Below, piece by piece: positions 13,390-21,644 of a DNA stretch of 64,000 nt. The stretch covers positions 1,736,001 through 1,800,000 of the forward strand of contig NZ_AQFT02000001.1 in the NCBI RefSeq assembly GCF_000364225.2. The letters run 5' to 3'. Position numbers and translations under genes: made by a program. Each line of letters opens with the position of its first letter. The first letter of the stretch is position 1. This DNA is from Eubacterium plexicaudatum ASF492 (GTDB lineage Bacteria > Bacillota > Clostridia > Lachnospirales > Lachnospiraceae). The notes under the pieces are model-generated. The model saw only the letters and a program-made list of their open reading frames with translations. It searched no databases and was not told the DNA's origin.

Positions 13390-15530
13390 AGGTGATTGGA
13401 CTAAAACAGCTGTATGGGGCTGCTACGAGGTCAGAGTGGTATTCTGTTATATGATTACGGTATGGTGATGTGATTTTGGTATATTAGAATTGGTCATGTA
13501 ACACTTTTTCTGGAAATGTAGCACTTTTGGGTTTTGAAAAGTGCTACATGGTGTAAAGCCTTTGTTTATAAGGGTTTAGAGCATGTTGGTTACAAAAATT
13601 GTAGCACTTTCTGTAGCAGTTTTATTTTGGCTATCAGAGTACCATAAAACCAGTGTTTACAAGGGTTTATGAAATTTATTACGTCAAAATGTAGCACTTG
13701 TAGCACTTTTTCTCAAGTCTATATAATATATAAAAACTACAAGGGGTATAAAAGAAATATGGGTTTTTTATATTTTTCCCTTATAATTGACTTAAATAAA
13801 AGTGTTACAAGTGCTACAAATCGTCTTTCAAGTGCTAATAAACTATTGTAAATACAGTATTTTAGGTGTAGCACTTTTTGTAGCACTTTCTCTGATTTTG
13901 TAGCACTTTTAGAAAAAAAGTGCTACATTTTTTCAAATGTGTTACCGGATGACGTGATATGGTTTTGTGGGATATTAGCCTGAGACGTTGTATACGGCGA
14001 TTTAAGCCATGTTATACACTTAGGTATAGTGATGTTAGGGTATGGACACTAAAGTGGCTGTATGGGGCTTCTACGAGGTCTGAGAGGTATGCTGTGTGGT
14101 CAGGCTGTTGTGTTATGTTTTTAATTGTGTTAGATTTTGTTATATAAAAGGGCGAACTGGAGTTCGATTATTTTACGTGATATCTCTGTGACGTCGTATA
14201 TGGCGATTTAAGCGATGTTATATTTTTAGGCAACATTCTAGGGTGTGGGTATTAAAGTCGTTTTACGAGGCTGCTACGAGGTCTGAGGGGCATTCTGTGA
14301 TATGACTTCGGTGTTGTGATTTCAGGCTGTGTAACAGGTCATGTAACACTTTTTCTGAGAATGTAGCACTTTTGGGTTTTGAAAAGTGCTACATGGTGTA
14401 AAGCCAGTGTTTACAAGGGTTTACAGCATGTCAGTTACAAAAATTGTAGCGCTTTTTCTCAAGTCTATATAATATATAAAAACTACAAGGGGTATAAAAG
14501 GAATATGGGTTTGTTATATTTTCCCTTATAATTGACTTAAATAAAAGTGCTACAACTGCTACAAATGGTCACTTGACAGTCAACAAACCATTGTAAATAC
14601 AGCATTTTAGGTGTAGCACTTTTTGTAGCACTTTTGCTAATTTTGTAGCACTTTTAGAAAAAAAGTGCTACATTTTTCCGAATGTGTTACCAGATGGCGT
14701 GATATGGTTTTGTAGGATATCAGCCTGTGACGTCGTATATGGCGTTTTAAGCGATGTTTTGCACTTAGGTATAGTGATGTTATAGTATGGGCCCTAAAGT
14801 GGCTGTATGGGGCTGCTACGAGGTCAGAGAGGTATTCTGTGCGTCAGGTGGCTGTGTTATGTTTTTAAGTGTATGAGATTTTGTTATATAAAAGGGCGAA
14901 CTGGAGTTCGATTATTTTACGTGATATCTCTGTGACGTCGTATATGGCGTTTTAAGCCATGTTTTACTTCCAGTCATTATTCTTAGGCTGTTGGTGTTAA
15001 AGTTATTCTATGGGGCTGCTACGAGGTCTGAGAGGTATTCTGTCACATGACTCCAGTATGGTGATGTGGTTTTAGGATGTGTGTAATAGGTCATGTAACA
15101 CTTTTTCTGGAAATGTAGCACTTTTGGGTTTTGAAAAGTGCTACATGGTGTAAAGCCAGTATTTACAAGGGTTTAGAGCATGTCGGTTACAAAAATTGTA
15201 GCACTTTTTGTAGCACTTTTATTTTTGGTATTGAAACATCATAAAGCCAGTATTCATAAGGGTTTTCGAGATTTATTACGTCAAAATGTAGCACTTGTAG
15301 CACTTTTTCTCAAGTCTATATAATATATAAAAACTACAAGGGGTATAAAAGGAATATGGGTTTGTTATATTTTCCCTTATAATTGACTTAAATAAAAGTG
15401 CTACAACTGCTACAAATGGTCTCCTAACCGTCAACAAACCATTGTAAATACAGCATTTTAGGTGTAGCACTTTTTGTAGCACTTTCTCTGATTTTGTAGC
15501 ACTTTTAGAAAAAAAGTGCTACATTATAGC
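13390..15530. repeat. Palindrome-rich repeat array, candidate origin or regulatory region
   Basis: About 2.1 kb with no credible gene. Roughly 29 copies of TGTAGCACTT in both orientations occur, often as hairpins such as TGTAGCACTTTT - 8 bases - AAAAGTGCTACA (first at 13517-13548, again near 14362 and 15115). These are embedded in two and a half larger imperfect units about 745-850 bp long. Landmarks CTATATAATATATAAAAACT recur near 13719, 14466 and 15317. CGAACTGGAGTTCG occurs twice (near 14157 and 14899) and TGTGACGTCGTATATGGCG three times. Dense iterated sites beside ssb suggest a replication origin, a partition site or a titration platform. Confidence 0.8.
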
Positions 15531-15571
15531 TGTTTGTCATTTACAATGGTTCTGTAGCTCATGATTTTACC

Positions 15572-15760
15572 TCACATAATCGTTAATAATTCCTTTCCGC
15601 AGTCCTCCGCTGGTCGCTCCATATCTGCCAACTTTGCGGATAAGGATTCTATGGTGTCTGCGGCTTCGTTTAATGCGCCAAATACTTCATATAACGCTTC
15701 TGGTGTCTGGTCTGCCGCTAAGCTTCTTAAATAGTGCACCTGTTCGCTAATCATGCTCAT
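15572..15760 (-). CDS. Small phage/element-type protein (62 aa)
   Basis: Start at 15760 (MSMISEQVHYLRSLAADQTP) after AAAGGATTG. The sequence AADTIESLSAKLADMERP is a pattern I know from many small phage and element proteins of Firmicutes. These are predicted coiled coils of unknown role that often lie beside replication genes. It directly borders the repeat array. Confidence 0.55.
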   Translation of the reverse strand: MSMISEQVHYLRSLAADQTPEALYEVFGALNEAADTIESLSAKLADMERPAEDCGKELLTIM

Positions 15761-15792
15761 TCTATCAATCCTTTCTATTATCTATCCTAACA

Positions 15793-15853
15793 CCGTTCCC
15801 CCGGCTGTATTTGCCATAGGAAACGGTTTTTGTTGTTGTGTGCAATGCTGCTA
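15793..15853. repeat. 61-bp direct repeat, copy 1 (terminator region)
   Basis: Nearly identical to 16777-16837. It begins CCGTTCCC, runs through GGCTGTATTTGCCATAGG and AAACGGTTTTTGTTG, and ends at TGCAATGCTGCTA. Both copies lie directly after a minus-strand stop codon. AACCGTTT and AACGGTT can pair into a terminator stem. Confidence 0.75.
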
Positions 15854-16276
15854 TTCCATGTTGAAACTACAATATATATAATTAACTTTTTCGTTCTCAC
15901 ACCCATAATATGGAGCATAGTCTCCGAGTTTTTTCTCGATTTTCTCAGCCTTTTTTCGTTCCATGCCGACTTTGATTCCGAATATTTTGATGTTTTTATC
16001 AGACGAGTGGATGTCGATGTGTTTTCTAAGTCCGCAGAAAGTTTCGTCAACAGGACTTACATATGTTATTGTTGTTTTGCCTTTGTTCCAGATGTAGGTT
16101 GTGTACCCGTCAAGTCCGTCGTAGAGAGGGCTTCCTTCGTAGACTTCTTTCTTCGGCTTGCCCCATTTCTTGGAAAGGATCTTTACTTTTTCGTTTGTTG
16201 CCATTGTGATTGCGCCCTTCGCCAGTGTAATGCTGTTTTCTTTGACAATGATGGCTTCGTGTTCTTTGTTTTTCAT
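15851..16276 (-). CDS. BamE/SmpA-like repeat protein, no signal peptide (141 aa)
   Basis: Start at 16276 behind AGAAAGGAAC. Two short modules have the look of the SmpA/BamE fold: WGKPKKEVYEGSPLYDGLDG followed by a Tyr-rich strand, and later IFGIKVGMERKKAEKIEKKL with YYGCENEKVNYIYCSF. In Gram-positive bacteria such modules usually occur in secreted proteins. Here the N-terminus (MKNKEHEAIIVKENSITLAK) has no signal sequence, so the gene may be a shortened copy of a longer secreted protein. It shares its 61-bp 3' flank with the secreted protein gene at 16842-17738, which suggests a linked origin. Confidence 0.5.
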   Translation of the reverse strand: MKNKEHEAIIVKENSITLAKGAITMATNEKVKILSKKWGKPKKEVYEGSPLYDGLDGYTTYIWNKGKTTITYVSPVDETFCGLRKHIDIHSSDKNIKIFGIKVGMERKKAEKIEKKLGDYAPYYGCENEKVNYIYCSFNME

Positions 16277-16542
16277 AGATTTGTTCCTTTCTATGTTTTT
16301 TTTTGTTTCGCTCTTGTTTTTGCATGTGTATGGGTTTTTGTAAGAAAGAATTGGTTCATGTGTGTGAATGTCAAATTAAATTTTGATAATATAGTTTTAA
16401 TCGATCTTCACCTTTCTGTGTTTGATATTGTAATAATTCTTTGTTGTTGTGATAGCCGTTGATGATTTTGTTGATTTCTGATTCTGATAACGGTGAAATA
16501 TACAGGTAGCAATGCAGATTTCGGATCGTAAGTGTAAAAATA

Positions 16543-16578
16543 AAGTTTACCCGTACCTTCATTGATACGGGCAAACTT
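16543..16578 (-). terminator. Imperfect hairpin between two cargo genes
   Basis: AAGTTTACCCGTA (16543-16555) pairs with TACGGGCAAACTT (16566-16578) with one mismatch. It lies in the 16277-16841 gap. Apart from this hairpin and the two repeat features, I see nothing in that gap. Confidence 0.5.
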
Positions 16579-16595
16579 CACAATTCACTAAGAAT

Positions 16596-16667
16596 ACCAG
16601 CTTTTACAGTTGGTGTTCTTTTCAATTATTCACCAGCTTTTACAGTTGGTGTTCTTTTCAATTATTC
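16596..16667. repeat. 36-bp tandem duplication
   Basis: Two exact or nearly exact copies (16596-16631 and 16632-16667) of a unit that begins ACCAGCTTTTACAGTTGGTG and continues TTCTTTTCAATTATTC. Each contains an ACCA..TGGT mini-hairpin, giving twin weak terminator-like structures. Confidence 0.75.
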
Positions 16668-16776
16668 TCCCGATTGTGCATGTATTTGTATTATTTTGTA
16701 ATTCTTTTTTGTAGAGTGATGTCAATATTGGTTCGATATAGTGTATGTAAGAAGATTGAAGATGAAAGAAAAAGAA

Positions 16777-16837
16777 CCGTTCCCCGGCTGTATTTTGCCA
16801 TAGGAAACGGTTTTTGTTGTTGTGTGCAATGCTGCTA
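16777..16837. repeat. 61-bp direct repeat, copy 2 (terminator region)
   Basis: Partner of 15793-15853, differing by one-base changes in a C run and a T run. On the minus strand it follows the stop of the secreted protein gene and continues into CTTTTTC, so it should terminate transcription. Confidence 0.75.
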
Positions 16838-16841
16838 CACG

Positions 16842-17738
16842 TTATTTTCTTTTGTTACAGTATTTGCACTCTTTCACTTCATGCGTTTCTGTATGTGTAA
16901 CGTGTATTGTGGTATCGTCATATGAACCACCTCTGGCTGCATTTTCTGTGAGTTCATCTTCGTTATCACGTTTGCAGTCGTACAGATGGTGTGCCCACAT
17001 AGCTTCAATTGCAGCATGTGCAGTTGGATAGTCTCTGCCGTCTATCTGATATCCACAGAAGTGTGCGCATGTGGCCTGACCGGGCGCCGGGTTTGTTGGA
17101 CAAGCATCCATGTCGCCGCAGGAAGAGTTTGTGCATGTCAGAAGCAGATATACTTCATCTTCAACTTCTTCGGTGACTGTCCTTGTCACATACTTATGTG
17201 ATGTTTTTGCAACGGATTTCTGTAATTTGCACTTTTTACAGGTTTTGATACCGTTGCGCTGGCAAGTAGGCTGTTTTGTTACTTTCCAAGCATGTTTTTT
17301 GCAGTTCTTTTGGGCTTTTGTCATCTTGGAACCTGCTACTTTTATGGTCATCTGCATTGTTCTGTTTGCAGGGTTTGCAGGTGTTCCTGTGATGACGGCT
17401 GTGCCTTTGTCATTTACACGGATCATGAAGTAATCCGGTGAGTCGAATAAAGGGTCTAATTTTACGATGCTGACAACATTTTCATTGGATGATGTCCATG
17501 TAAACTGGCTTGTTACGTTCCTTTCTTCGCCTGTCGGTGTTGTTCCAATGAGGGCAAGTCTTTTTGTATCCCCCAGTTTGAGTGTCATTGTGCCGTCGGG
17601 CTTGAATTTTGTGATTTCCTGCCCGTTAATTGTTGTTGCACTGGCAGTGACTGCTGTATCAAGGCTGATACCAGTGATTGTAATAGCAGCAATGAGTATG
17701 CATGTAATGAATTTCTTGAATGTGTTTTTAGATTTCAT
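16842..17738 (-). CDS. Secreted Ig-like protein with Cys-rich C-terminal part
   Basis: A 298-residue protein; start at 17738 behind GAAAGGAGCG. A signal peptide is clear (basic start, FITCILIAAITITGISLD, cleavage near ATASATT). Residues about 40-135 form a BIG2/Ig-like domain (GDTKRLALIGTTPTGEERNV, TWTSSNENVVSI). Then comes a Cys/His-rich segment, CKKHAWKVTKQPTCQRNGIK, continuing into CKKCKLQKS, which resembles a zinc-ribbon or heme-like CxxC module. The last 100 residues hold seven more Cys (CTNSSCGDMDACP, CAHFCGYQIDG, CKYCNKRK). The protein is exported and probably metal-binding or disulfide-bonded. It looks like cell-surface cargo of the element. Confidence 0.7.
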   Translation of the reverse strand: MKSKNTFKKFITCILIAAITITGISLDTAVTASATTINGQEITKFKPDGTMTLKLGDTKRLALIGTTPTGEERNVTSQFTWTSSNENVVSIVKLDPLFDSPDYFMIRVNDKGTAVITGTPANPANRTMQMTIKVAGSKMTKAQKNCKKHAWKVTKQPTCQRNGIKTCKKCKLQKSVAKTSHKYVTRTVTEEVEDEVYLLLTCTNSSCGDMDACPTNPAPGQATCAHFCGYQIDGRDYPTAHAAIEAMWAHHLYDCKRDNEDELTENAARGGSYDDTTIHVTHTETHEVKECKYCNKRK

Positions 17739-18017
17739 GATTTTACGCTCCTTTCAAAAGCTGTATTTTTATGTTTTAAGATTATTTGATTTCTGCTTTT
17801 TTTGTAAAGCATTTTCAAAATTAAACCCGTTCGCATAAAAAGTAAAAGAGAATGATAACGTGCATGTACTTGTTTTGTATTTTGGTTGTGTATTGTTGCT
17901 GTCAACTGTGTGTCGGATGCTATGATTGTTGTGGTTATGTTGTTATCGTTTGTTGATTTTCCTGGCCTGAAGTATTGAAACTTTTAAAAATTTCATGATT
18001 TCAGGCTTAGGTGTGGT

Positions 18018-18100
18018 TTCTGCAAAACAGCATATTTATGAGCTGTTTTGCAGAATGATTTGTGTCCAGCTTCTGCCCGTTTTGAGCTGCGGGCAAGAAG
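18018..18100. terminator. Two hairpins downstream of the lipoprotein gene
   Basis: TTCTGCAAAACAGC (18018-18031) pairs perfectly with GCTGTTTTGCAGAA (18042-18055). CTTCTGCCCG (18070-18079) pairs with CGGGCAAGAAG (18090-18100) with one bulge. They lie in the gap 17739-18225, where I see no gene. They may insulate the lipoprotein gene from the secreted protein gene. Confidence 0.55.
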
Positions 18101-18225
18101 TGAACTTAGGATTATTTTGCATCATGTTAAGGTCTCTGCCTCCTCTCAAAGTTGATAAATATAATATATTGTTGCAATAAAACTACCCTTTTTCATGTGT
18201 GCTGCCTAAGAATCCCGTCAGTCTT

Positions 18226-18750
18226 TTATGAAATCCACGGAACAACTGCCCATTTCCCTTCTATTTTCAAAGCAATCATAAGTGTTTCGTCATTGCTCTG
18301 GACAGAATCACCAGATGCCGTTGTCTGTTCAACCGCAACCTCCAGGATACATGCTTTCGTTGCCTGTCTGGCATATTCCTCGTATTCTTCACCTATCAGG
18401 TCATCTTTCATAAGAGTCTGTTCTATTTCATCACCTTCCAGTATTACATCATCCAAAATTCCAATCAGTTCAAATTCCAGTATGTAATTGCCTGATACGG
18501 TCAGAAATGCCCCTGATATATTTCCTCCTACAAATGATTCCTTCATTTTTACAACGTCTCCTTCATTCAAGCCTGTTTCCAGATTTTGAAGAAGCGTCTC
18601 GAATGTCTCATAGCTGTCGTCATCCGTTTCATATTCTTCCTCTTTTGGTACTGTCTCCTCTGGCCGTTCTTTTTTACTATTGCACCCGGACAGTGCTATT
18701 GCCACCATAAGAGTACATAATACAAACGCTGATAGTTTTTTCTTCCTCAT
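18226..18750 (-). CDS. Small lipoprotein with DUF5105-like character (174 aa)
   Basis: The N-terminus MRKKKLSAFVLCTLMVAIAL ends in LSGC, a lipobox with Cys at residue 23, so the protein should be anchored to the outer face of the membrane. A Glu/Asp-rich linker follows (about residues 29-48). The remainder is an alpha/beta domain of about 125 residues, in which ETGLNEGDVVKMKESF and a final KIEGKWAVVPW strand recall the NTF2-like/DUF5105 lipoproteins of Firmicutes. Those are often immunity or stress lipoproteins. Start at 18750 with CAGGAAC upstream. The specific role is unknown. Confidence 0.65.
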   Translation of the reverse strand: MRKKKLSAFVLCTLMVAIALSGCNSKKERPEETVPKEEEYETDDDSYETFETLLQNLETGLNEGDVVKMKESFVGGNISGAFLTVSGNYILEFELIGILDDVILEGDEIEQTLMKDDLIGEEYEEYARQATKACILEVAVEQTTASGDSVQSNDETLMIALKIEGKWAVVPWIS

Positions 18751-18874
18751 TGCTTTGTTCCTGATCCCCCCATCTTCAGCTTCTTTATATCCGATCCTTT
18801 CATAAGTCTTATATTGCTCTTTTTTAAGTCATCCCCTCTTTCTGCCTTGTCTGATTGGCTTCATCCCGTCCAGA

Positions 18875-18903
18875 TCGACACTAATGTTAAGATAGATTAT
18901 AAT
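18875..18903 (+). promoter_or_regulatory. Sigma-A-type promoter for the XRE regulator
   Basis: TCGACA (18875-18880), 17-base spacer, TATAAT (18898-18903). The -10 is a perfect consensus and the spacing is optimal. It would give a leader of about 130 bases before the regulator start at 19040. I see nothing else in 18751-19039. Confidence 0.5.
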
Positions 18904-19039
18904 ACCGTTTTAAACTTATGTCAATTAGAAGTATCATATTAGAATATTGTATATCCCATATGTTCGTTTAGTTTGCTTTATGGTAATGAAATATCCAGCT
19001 AACTGTTTTACTCTGAAATTAAAAAAGGAGTTAAAAATT

Positions 19040-19324
19040 ATGATAGCTGATAAGATTAAGGAACTACGGGAATCAAACAGCATGACACAGAACGAGGTTG
19101 CAAAAAGGCTTGGCATCACACGCAGCAGTGTGAATGCCTGGGAAATGGGCATTTCTGTCCCATCTACAATGTATATTGTGGAGCTGGCACAGCTTTTTTC
19201 TGTGTCCGCTGACTATATTCTTGGGCTGGAGTCCAGGGCAGTGCTTGACATTTCCGAACTGGATGATGAAAGTGTGAAGATATTAAACGATATGGTGCGT
19301 TATATGCGTGACAGGCAAAGGTAG
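19040..19324 (+). CDS. XRE-family transcriptional regulator (94 aa)
   Basis: Start at 19040 (MIADKIKELRES) after AAAAAAGGAG at 9 bases; the upstream frame has no ribosome binding site. A complete HTH_3 domain occupies residues 1-66: QNEVAKRLGITRSSVNAWEM with the turn, then IVELAQLFSVSADYILGLE. A short C-terminal helix (ELDDESVKILNDMVRYMRDR) probably mediates dimerisation. It is a stand-alone repressor of the type found at the ends of phages and integrative elements. The inverted repeat CTGTTACCAG (19397-19406) / CTGGTAACAG (19435-19444) downstream may be an operator controlling the now-broken neighbour. Confidence 0.85.
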   Translation: MIADKIKELRESNSMTQNEVAKRLGITRSSVNAWEMGISVPSTMYIVELAQLFSVSADYILGLESRAVLDISELDDESVKILNDMVRYMRDRQR

Positions 19325-19443
19325 ATGGCTCTGCCAGCTATTTTTAGAATTCTTTTAGAATTATCACTCTTGATATCAGACTGTCTGTATGATACTCTGT
19401 TACCAGACACTTTTAACTTTAACCACAAAAGGACTGGTAACAG

Positions 19444-19482
19444 ATGATAGCACACAGGATCAGAGAATTAAGAGAACGCAAC
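19444..19482 (+). pseudogene. Stub of a second XRE regulator gene
   Basis: From ATG 19444 the frame reads MIAHRIRELRERN, clearly homologous to the first 13 residues of the intact XRE protein (MIADKIKELRESN). AAAGGACTGG precedes it as a ribosome binding site. After codon 13 the similarity stops abruptly and the DNA continues into the minus-strand DUF5688-like gene. The promoter end of a regulator gene has therefore been joined to another gene by recombination or deletion. Confidence 0.65.
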
Positions 19483-19786
19483 CATCCATATCCAGGCCGT
19501 CCACCTGCGGCATACGGTAGAGCCTGCTGTCGTTGATAATGGCTGCGGCAGCGTTCTCTACTGTCTTTTTTTCGTCTAAGTACGCCCTGTACCATCTGTC
19601 CAGGCAGAAGCCCGTTATAATATCCGTCCACGGGCGTATGACCAGCAGTACCGTCCTGGAGCCGCCATCCCACAGGTCTACACTGGCAGAACGTATCTTT
19701 ACCCCTGCAAGCTCCTCTGGTAATGCCTCCCTGACATATTGGAGTACCTTCTCCGCAAACTGCTCTTTGCTTATTGTTTCATTCAT
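19460..19786 (-). CDS. DUF5688-like protein, truncated at its 3' end (108 aa)
   Basis: Start at 19786 (MNETISKEQFAEKVLQYVRE) with AGGAAATG upstream. The sequence matches the N-terminal part of DUF5688 proteins: a helix, ELAGVKIRSASVDLWDGGSR with a strand pattern, then FCLDRWYRAYLDEKKTVENA. Full members are about 300 residues; this one stops after 108. The last dozen residues are translated backwards through the XRE stub at 19444-19482. It is therefore a chimeric remnant at an element junction, probably not functional. Confidence 0.5.
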   Translation of the reverse strand: MNETISKEQFAEKVLQYVREALPEELAGVKIRSASVDLWDGGSRTVLLVIRPWTDIITGFCLDRWYRAYLDEKKTVENAAAAIINDSRLYRMPQVDGLDMDGCVLLIL

Positions 19787-19928
19787 GCTTCATTTCCTCC
19801 TGTAGATTGTATATTTACAGGAACGAACCCGCGCCCGCAGGGCGTATTCAAGTGGAAACAGTCAGAATATCACATGTGGGGTACAAGACCTCACTTTTTA
19901 CAGTTTATAAATACTTCGTAGTGGCTTC

Positions 19929-20186
19929 TTGTTGGCTCATATACCGTTTAGTTTTTTGATATATAGATTTGGCTTGTACACTGCCAGAAGGGGGGAAGTT
20001 ATACAGAGGATCGCAAGGTTATCGCATAATGCAAATCAGGAGATTGGTTCTTTCAGAGAACTTTTGTTTAAAAGATTCTATGGATTTAGAAAATTGAATG
20101 ATGATGTGTATGCAATGCAGACTACTTTATGTGAGCGTAGAAATAATATAGAAAAGACTGTGGATGAAACGAATAATCTGATATAA
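19929..20186 (+). other. Open frame of doubtful coding status (85 codons) in the 19787-20414 gap
   Basis: A plus-strand frame beginning at a TTG and ending at 20186. The part from residue 20 on (RRGEVIQRIARLSHNANQEI) looks protein-like: charged, amphipathic. A purine-rich AGAAGGGGGGAAG lies inside the frame, with no start codon after it. It may be the degraded 3' end of an element gene. I do not recognise a family. The rest of this gap contains only the hairpin at 20297-20325. Confidence 0.25.
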
Positions 20187-20296
20187 ATTTAGTGGTCATG
20201 AGGGGATGTCTGACTATGATAACTGTATCGAATTAGTCTTTTTGCCAAAAGTAGTAAATTAGTAGTAAAATAGCTGAAATTGCCTTAAATAACGTT

Positions 20297-20325
20297 GACA
20301 AACCCTTGTAAATCAAGGGTTTGTC
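20297..20325 (+). terminator. 12-bp perfect hairpin at the presumed element end
   Basis: GACAAACCCTTG (20297-20308), loop TAAAT, CAAGGGTTTGTC (20314-20325), followed by GATTTTTG. It works as a plus-strand terminator. Gene content changes from element to chromosome here. Its left arm plus loop (AAACCCTTGTAAAT) repeats, in reverse complement, a motif of the 13-15 kb array, so it may also be part of an attachment region. Confidence 0.55.
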
Positions 20326-20414
20326 GATTTTTGTTTCAAGTTTATCTTAAACAAAAAAACGCCGGACCAAATTGTCTGACGATTTTTCTCCTAACCATCT
20401 GCATTCCTCACAAA

Positions 20415-21644
20415 TCATCCCCAATAACGACTGTCACCTATAATCTCTATCAACCTGCAAACCTTCTCCTCCACCACATCCCACCGATAATATTCCTTCA
20501 CATACGCCCTCGCCCGTTCACACATTGCCACATATGCTTCCTGTCCCTCTTCTCCCATCTTTTCCATTTCATTCATTCGCTTTTGAAACTGTTCATAGCC
20601 TTCATAATCCAGCGCTCCTCCGCTTCTGGTGCAGTGTCCTTTCAGCACTTTGCATGCGCCGTTGACCAGGCCCGGCGTACCAAGTGCCATTCCTTCTAGC
20701 AGAGCCATGGAAAGACTTTCAAATTTGGATGGAAGCCACAGCCACCTGGCTCCGGCAACGGCAGCAAATTTATCTGCTTCGGATACAAAGCCGAGATAGT
20801 GAATGTCCGCATCCGGGGGAATTTCCATAAAAGCCTTTCCGACGATGACCAGCCGGATTGTGCTGTTCGGATGGTCCTGTTTGTATCTGTGAAAAAAATC
20901 AAACATTTCTTCGCAGTTTTTCCCGGTATCCACTCGGCCGGCATAGATGATATAATCCCCGTATATTTGATATGTGCTTCGGAATTTTTCGACTGCCTTT
21001 TCAACGGTGTTCGGATTGTGCTGTTCGTCCGGCAGATCAATGCCGATGCCGATGACATCATGCGGCAGATGTGTGTTTTGGAATTTTTTCCGAACAAATT
21101 CTTTTTCTTCTTTTGTCAGATATAAGATACCGGCTGCCTGTGTGAAGATTTTTTTGTAAATGGGCATATGAATGTACGGCTCATCATGGGCCGTTGGAAT
21201 CAGTATGGATTTGTCTGCTACTTTCGGCAGGGCAAAAACGGTCGCATAATATAAATATGTGACAAATAAAAATACATCGTAATCGGCTTCGTGTTCCTCC
21301 ACGTATTGAACAAGCTGCGGCACGACGGGACCCTGTGCGCAGACCCATTGCCTGTCTATGTGAATGCCGATTTTTTTCAACATATTTGTACATTTTGTTA
21401 TGATACGGAACCACGTAATATTGCGCTTATGCCGTACCGGAAAGCGCAGTACTCTGACTCCATGGACGCTGTCTGCTCCGACCGGATAGTAATTTTCCCA
21501 TGTGTCGTAGTCCAGAGCTGTTGTGGTGAGCACCGTTACGTCAAAATGCTTCTGCAAATGTTCTGCCAGCAGTCTTGTATAAGCTTCGGAACCGCCGTTT
21601 ACCTGTATTCCGTACCTTTGGTTAATGATCGCTATCTTTTTCAT
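20415..21644 (-). CDS. Glycosyltransferase, GT4 family (409 aa)
   Basis: A two-Rossmann-domain GT-B protein. The N-terminal nucleotide-free lobe begins MKKIAIINQRYGIQVNGGSE with the Gly-rich acceptor loop, followed by YTRLLAEHL. The C-terminal donor lobe holds DYIIYAGRVDTGKNCEEMFD and the E-x7-E donor motif SKFESLSMALLEGMALGTP (residues about 318-336). It transfers a sugar from a nucleotide-sugar to a growing glycan with retention of configuration. It is the last gene of the four-gene operon and overlaps the previous one by 23 bases. The stop lies about 90 bases from the presumed element end. Confidence 0.88.
   Translation of the reverse strand: MKKIAIINQRYGIQVNGGSEAYTRLLAEHLQKHFDVTVLTTTALDYDTWENYYPVGADSVHGVRVLRFPVRHKRNITWFRIITKCTNMLKKIGIHIDRQWVCAQGPVVPQLVQYVEEHEADYDVFLFVTYLYYATVFALPKVADKSILIPTAHDEPYIHMPIYKKIFTQAAGILYLTKEEKEFVRKKFQNTHLPHDVIGIGIDLPDEQHNPNTVEKAVEKFRSTYQIYGDYIIYAGRVDTGKNCEEMFDFFHRYKQDHPNSTIRLVIVGKAFMEIPPDADIHYLGFVSEADKFAAVAGARWLWLPSKFESLSMALLEGMALGTPGLVNGACKVLKGHCTRSGGALDYEGYEQFQKRMNEMEKMGEEGQEAYVAMCERARAYVKEYYRWDVVEEKVCRLIEIIGDSRYWG

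Noticed and set aside
13390..15530. Repeat array as a CRISPR locus
   Set aside because: The repeats are about 10-12 bp, occur in both orientations, have irregular spacing and similar sequence between them. There are no unique spacers and no cas genes.
16371..16574. 67-codon minus-strand frame in the 16.3-16.8 kb gap
   Set aside because: No ribosome binding site. The frame runs through a terminator-like hairpin at 16543-16578, and the composition is like non-coding A/T-rich DNA.
19929..20186. C-terminal remnant of a site-specific recombinase near the element end
   Set aside because: I looked for tyrosine recombinase (R..H..R...Y) and serine recombinase motifs and found none. It was listed only as an open frame of doubtful status.
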